Assembly (NCBI GenBank): GCA_038501625.1
Contig: JAZAYU010000080.1
Span: forward strand, 2,232,001 to 2,296,000
Direction of reading: 5' to 3'
Length of the DNA stretch: 64,000 bases
Source: Corbicula japonica
Lineage: Eukaryota > Mollusca > Bivalvia > Venerida > Cyrenidae
Below, one piece after another: positions 23,303 through 35,288 of this stretch. How positions within the stretch are numbered: position 1 is the stretch's first letter; the number at the start of each line of letters is the position of its first letter. The translations under genes and the position numbers were made by a program. The notes below the pieces were generated by a model. The model made no database searches, was not told the origin of the DNA, and saw nothing but the letters and a program-made list of their open reading frames with translations.

Positions 23303-23500
23303 TCAAACATGGTTTATTTGATTTTTATATACGAATGAATACCATAGGATTATTGACTGGTTATTCAAATGTGACTGATTTTACAGTTGTTCAAGGTAAC
23401 TTCGATTTTTTAAATTTTATTTGCGAAATAAATCTTTGTGCAATACCAAGAATTGATTAAATTTGAATAGCTTTATAGGAATTTCAAGTTTTATACTCAT

Positions 23501-23732
23501 GGACAAAAGTCTTGTCCGGTATGGTTTTCCGTAAGATTTTATACTCGTGAAATCCAAACTTGCCAGCTTTTAACACATTATTCTACCGGCATAAAATTTG
23601 GTATCGATTAAAAGAGGACATAACTATTCATTCAAAGGAAAAAGAATTTGAGCCATAACTGCAGGTAGAAGAATGTGTTGAAAATTGGCATGCAAAAAGT
23701 TCCAATCTTCCTACCGGACAAGACTTTTGTCC
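23501..23732. mobile_element. 232-bp MITE with GGACAAAAG ends
   Basis: GGACAAAAGTCTTGTCCGGTA at the left, exact reverse complement at the right (23712-23732), AT on both outer flanks. Inner parts are also partly mirrored (the CTTCTACC and ACACATTCTTC type strings). No coding content. Confidence 0.7.
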
Positions 23733-25256
23733 ATTAGCATACTTATGATGAAATTTGAAACAATTAATATGTTGCCACCATTCTGTCAATTTCAAATTAC
23801 CTGGTCAACATTTTGTTGATTTTTTCAATTTTCAAAGGTTGAGAAAATAAACGCCAAAGTTTGTCTTAAAAGAAAACATTGGAAACTTTCAATTGTTAAG
23901 TAAATTCAGCAGACAGTGAGTTACCCAAAATTGCAAGAATGTACTAGTGCTATTTCGCGATGCAGAATAGTTTCAATACATTAATGCAAATGGTAAAAGT
24001 AGTAACTTTTTATTTGCAGCTAGTATACATAATAATATATGAATACAGAATTTTATATCTAATGCTTCCAAAGTATCAATTATGTTCACCATATCTATAA
24101 ACTGTAATATGAAATAAAACTTTACAACAGAATGAAATTAGTTTTTTAATTATATTCATTTGCTATAATCCTGACATTAAAAACGTTAAGAAGATACCAA
24201 CGGAATGTTAATGAGCAGCCATTGTTCACTGTAGTATCAGTTTTCGGTTGTCGATTCCGAGAGAGGCTGTGCCTTAGTTCATATTATGATGTGCCAGGGT
24301 TTCTTTAAACTAATAATATTTGCCTTCAATTTTAATGCAAATATGTTTCAATGGCGAAATATATGTAATTAAACAAAAACTCAAACCATATATCATTATT
24401 GTTTTTCAATGAACAAATTTAGTTTTTGAGGATGTTTTTACATTTGCATACTCAATTAAGATGAAAGAACGCTCTTTTTACATCGCACACATACGAACGT
24501 AAATAAACATATAAGAAAGTATCTGCAGCGGAATCTATCCGAATAAAGCTGTTTCGTAAGACTTCATTATTAGGAAAGATATTCATTATTACGAAAGATA
24601 TTCAAATTTCATTATTTCAACAAACACTTTCCTCAGCAGCAATTACAAATCTAAGTAGTTGTTCCGATTTCCGATATCATTGGCAAAGGGAGCCAACTAA
24701 TACAGTCATTTCTGAAACCGGTAAAAAGGTTTATTCCCGCATAATTTGCATTAATTTCAGTAACAATTTCTTCAAATTCAAATTTAAACATAACAGCTAC
24801 ATCTGTTGAAATATAAGAAAGAAATATAAAAAGTTAAACTGATAAATAAAGAAAATATGTCAAATTTTGCTTAGCAAAAAGGAAAAAAATGAGAACCAAA
24901 ATGGTTATCGCCTTAAACAGGTCTTTGGAGATTTATTACAGTTACCTGAGTCGCCAACCACACATTTTCCCGTACAGGTTCTAATATGAACAAACAAGTG
25001 TTATTTGCGTTGGTTGGTTTACTCTAAACCACAAATTTACTCGACAGAGTTGAATGCAAACGTACTCTCATCAAACCGAGCATGCAATATGTTCATATTA
25101 ATTTTGTTCTTTTCGCTCCAAGTTAGCTTTCATCTATTCTTATTTAAACCAGAGATTCCGTAGTTAAATTAGCAAGAACTTGATGCAGGAAACGAAAGAG
25201 AAACCTTTATAATCTCATTAACCCTACGACCGTCTCCAAAGATGAAAGCAAAGTAA
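23733..25256 (+). other. Intergenic stretch, 1.5 kb
   Basis: AT-rich, no open frames above 60 codons. Only a piece of the widespread repeat at 24890-25030. Confidence 0.5.
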
Positions 25257-25260
25257 TATA

Positions 25261-27025
25261 GACAATCCCAGAATTGATAAATTGACCGCCGCCATATTGG
25301 TAGTCACGTGACCAATTCACCATTACGGTACTGAAGATTCCTCAAAACTTGTGACTATGAACACTACAAAATTAACCCTGGAATGAAATAAAACAGTTGA
25401 AATGTTAGTTATAAACAGAAATCATATTAACTGGATAATTAAAGCATTAAATTTCGCCATGATTTTATCACAAAATCACATTTTATTATAACATGTTTTT
25501 AAAGATTCATTAGCAACTGACAGTTTTTTTTTAATAAGTTTACATGTAGGGGGCAGGGTTAGCTATGGTAGGCTTGTGATCTTCACAAATCCCAAGAATT
25601 CAGTTTGTTAAGGGTTAAAGTGTTTTCATTTCAATTTTTTAATTTATGCCTTTAACTTGACAATGGGTTACTGTTTGTACATGTCAGTGGGAAATCGAAC
25701 CACTTACTACTTTTTATCATGTTTCATTAAAACATGCTTAATATTTTTCAAAATGTTCGTACTCCGATACCATTAACCGGGAGTCTTGAATATATGCTGT
25801 ATAAATAAAAAAATATTTTTCTTTACTCCATGGGATATGACAGTATAGAACCAGATTAGATGGCATGGATGTGCCAAATTATATGTATCTAAACTATTCA
25901 CACGTACGATAAATCATTGTAATATGGAGTAAAAAGTTTTGAAATAAGCTAGTAAAATGAATGATTCCACAATAACATAAGAGATGCTAAGTAAGTCAAG
26001 AAAATATAGAGTAGTGAAATAAATATATAACATCGATCTTTATCCTTATTCTATATTAATGGTAACAACATGTAATTCAATTTCCACAACACGATTTTAA
26101 AAAGCTCACAGACTGCAGATTCAGCAACATTGTGATAATTAATGTTGATAACAATTAAGTTACTTTCATCTGCGATATGTTATCTTTGGAAAGATCAATA
26201 ACTGTCCATCAATACCATTAAAAGAGCAAAATGTGTATAGATTGAAAAGAGTAAAGAAGCCAAAATGCACCTGATTTTCATTGTTTATGAAGTATTCAAC
26301 AGTGTTAACACTGTTAAGAAATTACTATCCTTTATGAGAAAGCTTTTAACCAACACTTTACACCACATACAAGGATTTTAGTGAATGTGCGGAACAGTGT
26401 AGATCCAGATCAACCAGCTTATCCATGCTGTCTGAATCAGGACCTACGACGTTTTCTTCTTGATCGGAAATAACATAATGAATCAAAACGTGAATAGTGC
26501 AAATCCTGATCAGGAAGCACGAGTATGCCAGCTGGTCTGGATAAGTCTGTTCATTTATGCGATAAAAACCCGTAGAGTCAAAATAGGCCGTCATTAAAAT
26601 TGTAATTTTATTAATTCATTACTTGAATTTCGTTCTTTTTTTACATAAAATGAAAGTGTGTGTCACAACACTTCCATTTCATGTAAAAATAAGAAGTTTA
26701 AATAATGGGTTGTTACGTTCCTTTATTCCAATACTATACATAGTCTTTTTCATCAGTGATCCTTAATCAATGGGTCTTTAAGATTGCATAATGCTGACAT
26801 CACCAGTGAAGTCCTGTTACCTTTTTTTAAAGAAATAGTGAGACATTTTTTATATTGAGTATTCTGTAAGAATTCTTATACAAAATTAAAAAAAAAAGAT
26901 CTTGCCAATATTGAAAACAAATCGCCACTTCTGGTGTGTTTTGAAGTTTTCTTCAGTACCGTAATGGCCAAAATGGAGAGTATTCAGGGAAAGTAATTCG
27001 GGCGTTATCGATTTCTGGGATTGTC
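25261..27025. mobile_element. 1.77-kb DNA transposon with TATA target duplication and preserved empty site
   Basis: Ends GACAATCCCAGAA and TTCTGGGATTGTC, with more matching sequence inward (CCATTACGGTACTGAAGA near the left arm, its complement near the right arm). TATA flanks both ends (25257-25260 and 27026-27029). The empty form of the same site is at 28080-28100, where AAGTAATATACAGAAGAAAG runs uninterrupted. It carries internal copies of the AGATCC-type dispersed repeat (25850-25920 and 26385-26590). No transposase seen. Confidence 0.75.
26385..26590. repeat. AGATCC dispersed repeat, copy 6 (inside the 1.77-kb transposon)
   Basis: AGTGTAGATCCAGATCAACC, a central GGAAATAACATAATGAAT, AATCCTGATCAGGAAGCACG and CAGCTGGTCTGGAT. 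A further decayed fragment is at 25850-25920. The minus-strand open frame here is not coding. Confidence 0.6.
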
Positions 27026-27505
27026 TATACAGAAGAAAGCATGCACTGCGCTGAAAAATATCATGTCAATTTCAATACTTTTCAAATGTTTTTACGAATA
27101 ACTTGAAGTTTTTTAGCAATTGATATAAATTATGTGCAAAGTATTATCGTTTATATAATGTTGTTTTTAATTTAAGTTTGACTGTCGGTATGAATAATTG
27201 GGTCATCTGACACAAGACACCTATTGAATCCTCAACATTAATAACAGCGTCGACAGCAAAATGATCGCAATTATAATGAAAAGACACATGTTTAAACTTG
27301 ATGAGTTGATAAATACGTTAGTCATCAGTTATTTTCGAAAATTTGGCACATACCTTGTATAATTTATTGGGCCCTCGGCAAGTGAATACATTACAATGGA
27401 CACAAGTTAAATGCAAGGTATAAATAACTTGGTCTAGCCATTGCGATTCTTTTAAAAATACGTTTATTAGATGCGCCGAATAAAGACATGGGTAATGAGC
27501 AAGAT
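27026..27505 (+). repeat. ~480-bp duplicated segment, copy 1
   Basis: From TATACAGAAGAAAGCATGC to GATGCGCCGAATAAAGAC, repeated at 28093-28884. The transposon at 25261-27025 is inserted at its left part. Confidence 0.8.
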
Positions 27506-27736
27506 AAAAGGACTATCACTTGTCTGTCTACTTATCCGTTAAGGATTATCAACTCGCGAAGCAAAGCTTACTAACTTTGAAAACGACTTTTGGTTATACT
27601 TTTGAAATGATAACAACAATAACTAACATGTCAATAGGTCAATAAAACTGGTATAGGTTTTCTTGCGTTCGGACCTTGTTTAATTATTGAAGATCCATCG
27701 TCTTTACTATGTGTTTAACGGGGCTGAATGTAATCC
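27505..27736 (+). repeat. 230-bp repeat, copy 2
   Basis: Second copy of 11738-11970. Its end joins directly to half palindrome C at 27736. Confidence 0.75.
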
Positions 27737-27804
27737 AGTCGCCATTTCAGCCAATCAGATGCTTGAGATTTGAGACTGGTTTCCATGCTCAGCTTTATAA
27801 CCTT
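27736..27804. repeat. 136-bp palindrome family, half copy C
   Basis: Only the right arm is present, starting at the palindrome centre (CAGTCGCCATTTCAGCC) and ending ATAACCTT. It abuts the end of a 230-bp repeat shared with 11738-11970. Confidence 0.85.
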
Positions 27805-28071
27805 CAGGCCTGGTCTACGCCGTAGGGTATTAGTATTGTCCAACAGTATTGACCTGGCACTCTTGCATTTGACCCCGTATTCATTAAATTTCGTATGTGC
27901 TACGATCTACTTCGAATCGGTAGTCCGGCATCTACACACATCACTGACGTGTAAATTGGATAAATATATCGGTGTTTTCGCTGATACCCGTGTTTATCCA
28001 ATGACCTTTACGAAAATTAATGAAGTGCCAAGTCAATATTGTTGGACAATATGCATTTTCATTAATGCATA

Positions 28072-28884
28072 AGAAAGATGTAAGCAAAGTAATATACAGA
28101 AGAAAGCATGCACTGCGCTGAAGAATATAATGTCAATGTCAATTCTTTTCAAATGTTTTTTTTTACGAATAACGTGAAGATTTTGTATCAATTGATATCA
28201 ATTGATATAAATTATGTGCAAATTATTATCGTTTATATAATGTTGATTTTAATTTAAGTTTGACTGTCGGTATGAATAATTGGGTCATATGACTCAAGAC
28301 ACTTGTTGAATGCTCAACATTAATAATAGTGTCGACAGCAAAATGATCACACCTAGAATGAAAAGACACATGTTTAAACTTGATGAGTTGATAAGTACGT
28401 TAGTCATCAGTTATTTTCGAAAATGTGGCACATACCTTGTATAATTTATTGGGCCCTCAGCAAGTGAATACATTACAATGGACACAAGTTGAATGCAAGG
28501 TAAAGGTAAAAAAAGTAAAGGTGTGGGTTTATAGTCTGTAATTACTGAACGTTTTCAACCGACTTTCACATTTACCCCCCGATCACTGGATATTAGTCGT
28601 CCGTTAACAGTTGGCGCCGTAGGCAGCTACGGAATATTGGCTTATATTCATCACAGGTACCCATTTATACACCTGGGTGGAGAGGAGCAATGAAGGCTTT
28701 ATTTCTTGCTTAAGGAAATTAGCGGCCTGACTGAGGCTCAATCCCGGGACCCCTCGATCCCTAAGCGAGCGCTCTACCACTGGACCACCGCTGCCTTGTA
28801 TAAATAACTTGGTATAGCCATTGCTATTTTCTTTAAAATACGTATATTAGATGCGCCGAATAAAGACCTGGGTCATAAGCAAGA
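28072..28884 (+). repeat. ~480-bp duplicated segment, copy 2 (split by a SINE)
   Basis: Matches copy 1 before and after the SINE at 28503-28797, and its left 20 bases hold the empty site of the 25261-27025 transposon. Confidence 0.8.
28503..28797 (-). mobile_element. ~295-bp tRNA-derived SINE inserted in a duplicated segment
   Basis: Minus strand starts GGCAGCGGTGGTCCAGTGG (A box), then a CTCGCTTAGGGATCGAG anticodon-like arm and GTCCCGGGATTGAGCC (B box). The insertion is defined by comparison with the first copy of the host segment, where GCAAGGTATAAATAACTTGG is uninterrupted (27413-27432). A short GTA is left at both junctions. The far end is A/T-rich. Confidence 0.75.
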
Positions 28885-29900
28885 CTCTGCTATAATAGAC
28901 AATACCAAATGTGACAATACCAAATACACGTTAGCTGCGCTATAGTACATGTATTATCTGAGTCAGCACCGAAATTAGATACAAAAAGACACAAACATAA
29001 GAAAAGTAGTATAACTCATTGGGACATCAGCAAGATATGTAAAAAATGTTTGCACAGAAAAATCAAACGGTTCATCAGTAATACTAGACATACTTATATT
29101 ATAGCGGACACTCAACATGAATAACTTGATCATCAACAAGACAGGACACTGGTATTTACTGCAAGACGCCTTTAGAAGTAAAATCCACGGTTTAAATAAC
29201 TCAGTCATCAGCAAGACTATACATAGACAGTGCTGTACTCTACAAGACTTTACATTAGATGTATTTAACTAGGCTAACAGCAAGACTAGACTAATGATGA
29301 AGGTTATAAAGCTGAGCAAGGAAACCAGTCTCAAATCTCAAGCATCTGATTGGCTGAAATGGCGACTGGTCGCCATTTCAGCCAATCAGATGCTTGAGAT
29401 TTGAGACTGGTTTCCATGCTCAGTTTTATAACCTTGGGCATATAACTGACACTATTGTCTTCATACATTAGATGCAAGTCATTAATAACTGGGCATCACC
29501 AAGATTAAACACTAGAAGTAACAAACACTAGAAGCCCACAATGAATAACTGTATTATCAGTAAGACTAGAATAAAATTGACGCTACAATATACATGAGAT
29601 TCGTGGCATAAATAACTTGGTCATGATCAAGACAAGAACCAGAAGACACTTACATACGGTCGCAGAAAAAAACTGGTTATCAGCAAGACTTGACACTGCT
29701 GTTCACAGCAAGACACAAACGTTAAACAAGCGGTATAAAAACTGTGCCATCAGAAAGACTAGACTATTATAACTACGATACACATATGTAAGATTCTTAG
29801 ATGCTAAAAATAAATAATTTCTCAGAAACAAGACTGGACACTAGTACTCAGACCAAGACACACCAGGCATTTCCATGGATAAATAACGGCCGTGGGCCAT
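28885..29900 (+). repeat. Degenerate tandem-like tract with AGCAAGACT core
   Basis: CATCAGCAAGA or close variants (ATCAACAAGAC, AACAGCAAGACT, TTATCAGCAAGACT, CATCAGAAAGACT) recur about every 60-90 bases, often followed by a variant of GACACT and preceded by ATAACT. Interrupted by palindrome D. Confidence 0.6.
29300..29435. repeat. 136-bp palindrome family, full copy D
   Basis: Full-length, near-perfect; TGATG at left and GGGCA at right. Embedded in a degenerate AGCAAGACT-type repeat tract. Confidence 0.9.
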
Positions 29901-31613
29901 AAACAAGAATATGCACAGGTACAATAGAATTAGGGCTAATCATTCACAGCTGGTTTTTAAGCTTTAGAGTCATTTAGTTTGTGTTATAATTGCAAGGAAC
30001 GTATGGAGATAGCAAACATTTTTTATTTTTAGTGGTAACTAACGTTCTCCTTGTCGTTAGAGAAACAAAATATTTCTTTTTATCTGAATATTTCCCTGAT
30101 CAGTGTATTTTGTAAAAGTACAATTCCTCCTGTCATCTGGACCGTATACATTAAAACAGAAAAGCTTTAAATGGTTGAGAAAAGTAAAGTGCGTTTAAAT
30201 TAACCAAACTCTTCATGCTTAACCGCAGATAAACAAGAACACAAAAACATGTTTCTCTCTTTAATAAATATCAGATATATACAAGCTTATACCTTTGTTT
30301 GATCTTTCATTGATAGTCCTAAAATTCTCAAAGTAATATAAGGAATATAAAGTAAAAAAAATGTTATAAAGTGATGGAGATAAAGCTGCATAAAATATCT
30401 AGCGAAAACTAATTTATGTAATCCGATACTAATTATTTGCTCGGCTTATTTTTGTGATAAAAAATTGGTTCATTCAACCCTGTTTTTCGACATTTAATTC
30501 ATTAAATATAAACAGTCATTGTATACAAAATAAACAAAAACGCAAAGTGAATTGAAGAATTGAATTTTTATGATAGTATAAAATGAGTATAGGTATAATA
30601 TTACATCTTTATTCGCGTATATAATTTTTGTTAAATGTTAGAAATACGGTAAAGATTAATAAAAAGCAACCTTAGAGTATAAGAAAAAAAACAAAAATTA
30701 AAGAAAAAAACATAAAAACAATCGACAATTATTATCTAAAACGATAATGCATGATTCAGATACCCATGACATTAAAATGGCATTTAAAAGCATTGTAGTC
30801 GCCAGGTCTTTCAATCACATGAAATGGAAAGCTTCACAACTTAAAATAAAACAAAATAATGAACTTAAAATGACATTGCGCTGAAGTTCTGTTTTTCGTT
30901 AATTGTTTGTGGTGTGTCTTTTAAAATTGATCATCTTATAAACACATGCTCTCGTTTCATCTCCTCTTTTTGTTTTCGTTGGAGGCTTTGTTTTCAAGGT
31001 GTGGCAGTTCCTGATGTGCATTTTTCACATTTTTGATAATAATATTTGTTTCAAACTATCATTTAATTTTCTTTACCTTTTCTTGATTAAAGATGTTTTC
31101 AATTTGTTTCCGTCTGACCTAACATGAAGAAGTTAAAATGAATCACATTTAACTAACTTTATAGTATATATATTTTTTTCTTTATAAATATTATTTATTT
31201 GATCAATTTAAACTAGTAAAGAAAACTTAAACTTTAAACTGGAAGAGCTAAAATATTTTTAGATGTTTAATACTTCTTTTGCAGTTTTTTCTTTTTAAGT
31301 ATGATCTTGTCCGTATTATTTTTAGTAGCTCTAGTGCAAAAATATGCTTGGATAAATATATGCTTCATTTGGTTAATTTCGGTTGTGATGGCATTGTGTT
31401 ATGATGTTATAAAACATTCAAATTCTTATTTGGTATTCCTAACTTTATTCAATTGTTTCATTCAATGAATGTTGTTATCAATTTTACAGCCCCTTGACTG
31501 CCGTTGAGCACAAGTCTTATGTTTGAGTAAATATTTAGTGTTGATCGATCCGGAGCTAAACATACGGGTGTTGGATTTCTTTCCTGTGGGTTTATTAATC
31601 GGTTGTCATTTAT
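29901..31613 (+). other. Intergenic stretch, 1.7 kb
   Basis: Very AT-rich with no open frames; a piece of the widespread repeat near 30930-31030. Nothing else seen. Confidence 0.5.
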
Positions 31614-31797
31614 AAGTTGCATTTGATCACTCTATTAAGTTGCATTTGATCACTCAATTAAGTTGCATTTGATCGCTCTATTAAGTTGCATTTGATCACT
31701 CTATAAAGTTGCATTTGATCACTCTATTAAGTTGCATTTGATCACTCTATTAAATTGCATTTGATCACTCTATTAAGTTGCATTTGATCACTCTATT
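31614..31797 (+). repeat. 23-bp tandem array, eight units
   Basis: AAGTTGCATTTGATCACTCTATT repeated eight times with one or two changes per unit; first unit at 31614, last ends 31797. No spacers between units. Confidence 0.95.
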
Positions 31798-33539
31798 ACA
31801 CAAGCATTCTTTTCCTGTCCGCTTTTTTGGCTGTGTGCATGTGTGGGAGGCTGCGATCTCTTGATCTAGAAATTCTTGATATGGATATTTCACGTTTTAA
31901 TAAATTGTCATTGTTCTGTGACTGTGGAAAAATTATGAAATATTGAAATACCTTTGAAACCGTTTTAAACTTCAAAGTTGAAAATGTTGCTTGCATAAGA
32001 ACATTATTTTCATTCTCTATATCAACGTCAAAATGTTATTTGTGGAGAATTTTTAAAGTCCGGATTACGGATTTCTAATTGTGTTAATGTACTGCCTCAT
32101 AATCATAATGATAAATACATGTTGCAAAGTATGAAAAGAATATAACTGTTTGTTCACCAGAAAAGACTGTAATTGCAAATTCGGTAAAATTGTAATTGTT
32201 GCTTATTATGGAAAATATCATTCATCAGGCAAACTGAATTAATTTTGGTATCTTTCTCTTTCATTGCCTTTAAGTTTATTAAGGGCAGTTCTCAATTAGC
32301 CAGAGTTCAGGAATCGAATAAGGTTTAAAATCAAAATGACCAAACATAATTTATAACTACATCGACAATATCTAAGACAAAACAGGTCGTTAATACGTGT
32401 AATTTACTTAATTGGAATTCCTTCTAACAGTAAAATGTACTTATAAGAAATAAAAATCTACAAAAAAATTCATTAAAAAGGTCGAGAAGCGTCTTGAGAA
32501 ACGATCTTAGGAGATATGGGGGTGAATTTCCTTCCTTGCAGGCCAGAGACCACTAAATAGTTTCCCATATAGTTACATTATAAGATTTGGTGCTCCTTTT
32601 ATGTAGTCTATATGACTTTTTCCAAAACTTCCTCAAATTTGCAAAGTGGCACTCTTGGACACAGCAAAAATGGCCAGAAATCAGGGTCTTTACCAAATCG
32701 TTCTCTCAGCATTTTCAACCGAAAGTAAATTCTCCAAGAATGTATATAAATATTTAACCCAAAATGAGAAAAGTTCTAACTTAGTTAAACGGCCACAAAC
32801 AGTGTTTAAAAATCATTTTATTTTAAGGTATCTTATTAAATTAATTTTACCTTTTTTAAAAAAAACTATTTTTATTCTCTATAGTTTTGGCCAATTAATC
32901 TTTGAAAATAAAGTAACCCCGAATCGTCCTTAGACAAAATTGCCCAATCCCCATCAGGTTTTTCTATTAACTGTTGTCGGACATTGCACATCATCTTGCA
33001 CATTATCGAAACAAACATTTGTATTTAATGAAACCTGTATCAATAAATGGCATAGCAAAAATAGTATTCTATAAACAGTTTTTCGTTTCTGTTTGCTTTT
33101 TGAATGTGTGAATTATTTAGCATATACTTGTTATGAATGTAAATGAATGTACCGTTTCAAACAACGAAGAATTTAATTTAATTTATTTTCATGTTGTCGA
33201 TTTTAAGTCTGTGTATTCTTTTTATTTTATTTTACCAGAATTTTACCCAAACATGTAAATTAATATATAATTTTTATTATTTTGGAAGCTAAAATATATT
33301 TCATGTAAAAAATGTTTTTGTGTGGTTTGAAAAGTCATAAGTAGTGTATAATATATAATATTATATAGTTAGGTATTTGCCAAAATAGTTCTTAAAGCTT
33401 TGTGAAAAGGAACCTTTGCTAGGGAATCTTGATAATGAAGGTTCCAAAAAGGTCATCAACTACATGCTGCTTTCATTTAACAATGTCAGTTGCTTCATAT
33501 ATTTATAAGTTTATATACTTTTGCATGTACCGTTGACGT
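31798..33539 (+). other. Intergenic stretch, 1.7 kb
   Basis: A 95-codon plus-strand frame (32646-32933) has no recognisable domain. Otherwise nothing. Confidence 0.4.
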
Positions 33540-33860
33540 GTAGATGGGTGGGTCTGAGTTAATTCACCAAGACAACTTGTACTTGTTTGCTCAAATAAGA
33601 AACTGAAGGTACAAAAGTGTGATTGTGGCACAAATGAACCTAGTGTCAGTTCCCAATAGCAAAATTATTTGCCACTGACCCTTCCTAGGCGGTAACTATT
33701 TCTGTTCTCAGTTTCGTTATTGGTTTTAGTGTCTTTTTAAACTGATACCATTATAAATAAACGCATGCCTCTTATCTCTTCTACTTTTGTATAATGTGGA
33801 GAAGCTGCGATTTTTTTTCAATGTGGTTGGTCTTGATGATTTTGCATAGTTCACATTTTT
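33540..33860 (-). repeat. Widespread ~400-bp degenerate repeat family, one of the clearer copies
   Basis: Marked by AATTCACCAAGACAACTTGT, ATTTGCCACTGACCCTT, TAGGCGGTAAC and a CATGCCTCTTATCTCTTCTA end. Recognisable pieces of the same family recur at about 2560-2860, 8845-9010, 24890-25030, 30930-31030, 34380-34510, 36040-36080, 37780-37890, 53830-53990, 59230-59460 and 63255-63330, in both directions. Confidence 0.55.
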
Positions 33861-34200
33861 ATATCAAAGCTCGTGCAAATGTTATGAAATTTACACTAAA
33901 GAACGTGAACAGAAACATAATATTGAAAAAGGACTGATAAAAATCATTTAATACTTGGCAATATTCCGAACTAAACCCTAAGTAATAATTTTGCAAATCA
34001 CTCTTTGCCTCTTTGCTATTTGGCTATGTACAAATGTAGGAAGACGATATCCTATCGATGTGGCCATTTCTATTAGGAATATTTCAATTGTTATAAATTT
34101 TAATTTTGATTAAATTTATATGAGATTTACAAAAAATAATAAACATTTAAATCCTTCTTTAACCGTTTTTTTTAACTCCAATGTTTGAAAATCATGGCTG

Positions 34201-34306
34201 AAGGTTATAAAGCTGAGATTGGAAACCAGTCTCAAATCTCAAGCATCTGATTGGCTGAAATGGCGACTGGTCTGAGACTGGTTTCCATGCTCAGTTTTAT
34301 AACCTT
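34201..34306. repeat. 136-bp palindrome family, copy E (right arm truncated)
   Basis: Left arm complete to GGCGACTGGT; then most of the right inner arm is missing and the sequence resumes at GAGACTGGTTTCC. About 1.1 kb upstream of gene 2. Confidence 0.85.
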
Positions 34307-35210
34307 GGGCACATGTTGTCTGGGTAGGCCCTGTATTCTAATTCTCCATAGCAACTGTAACAAATGTAATTTGTGGAGGATGATTATCTCTTTTGTAAGT
34401 TGTTGGTGGTGTCTTTTGAAACTCGTCAATTTATAAACCCATGCTCTCTGTTTTTTCTCTTTACGTTTTTGCATCGTTGCAAGCTGTGTTTTCTGGGTGT
34501 GGCATTTCCGTTAATTTATGTTTCCGCTTTTTATAGACCGAATTACCCGTATCTCTCATTGAAAGTGTATTTCTCGCGGCAACGGCATGGTAGTACATTT
34601 TCAATAGTATATAATTGCCTGTTCAATACATTCTATGATTGCAAAGTCTGTAAAATTGTACTAGTTTCTTTTCCCAAAACGAAACTTTTAAGGACACTAT
34701 GTTTCATTCTGGAGGTTTAGGGAACAGGATTACCTTCTTGCTAATTGTCTTCAAAGATTGTTCTAAATTAGACAGAGTTCAGAAAATAAATGGTGTTTTA
34801 ATTAGAATGATCCAACTTATTTTATGATAAAAAGACATGATCTCAGAAAATACATGCCCAATCAAGATTGCCAATATCAGTAATTTACTTAAGTGGAATT
34901 CCTTCTAACAGCTTGATGTAATGATAACAGATAAAAATAAACAAAAATTCATTTAAAATGACAAGAAGCGTCTGGAGAGGCGATCTGAAGAGAACGAATA
35001 TGATTGCAATTGATAATTATTCCAGGTAGAAACAAGATTCAGATAATATACTAGCTAATAAAGTAAATCAACAGAAGCTACAGTGTCAAGAAAATATTGT
35101 CGCATTAGTGAATATGTCAGGTGCGACAGAACGTAGTTTTGTGAAAAATTGGAAGCTGAGATTGGTATCAATAATTTATGATGCTGACAAAACTTAATCT
35201 GAGGTGGAGT

Positions 35211-35218
35211 TTATATAA
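35211..35218 (+). promoter_or_regulatory. TATA-like sequence upstream of gene 2
   Basis: TTATATAA lies 71 bases before the gene 2 start codon. In AT-rich DNA such a string is common, so this is only a position-based guess at the core promoter. Confidence 0.2.
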
Positions 35219-35269
35219 CAATTAACCAATGAAGTGTCTCAATTGTTGACATACGAATCTCTTTACGAT

Positions 35270-35287
35270 ATGTTTGATCATTTTTAA
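35270..35287 (+). other. Tiny upstream ORF ending one base before the gene 2 start
   Basis: ATG at 35270 opens a five-codon frame that stops at TAA 35285-35287, one base before the receptor ATG at 35289. If transcription starts upstream of 35270, ribosomes would terminate right at the main start, a layout suited to reinitiation control. Depends on an unmapped transcription start. Confidence 0.35.
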
Positions 35288-35288
35288 A

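Larger units (their letters stand above)
34307..35288 (+). other. Upstream region of gene 2
   Basis: Between palindrome copy E and the gene 2 start. Holds a repeat piece (34380-34510); TTAAGTGGAATTCCTTCTAA near 34888 also occurs at 32407, so part of the upstream region is shared with the 32.3-32.5 kb area. The core promoter should lie in the last few hundred bases but no firm element is visible. Confidence 0.4.

Noticed and set aside
27770..28072. 100-codon plus-strand open frame
   Set aside because: Starts inside half palindrome C and has no recognisable domain.
31614..31797. CRISPR-like array
   Set aside because: Units are contiguous with no spacers, and the genome is animal; the same applies to 53465-53812.
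32646..32933. 95-codon plus-strand open frame
   Set aside because: No motif, no splice or context support; low-complexity C-terminal half.
34232..34720. Overlapping open frames on both strands near palindrome copy E
   Set aside because: Built from the palindrome and a dispersed repeat; no similarity to known proteins.
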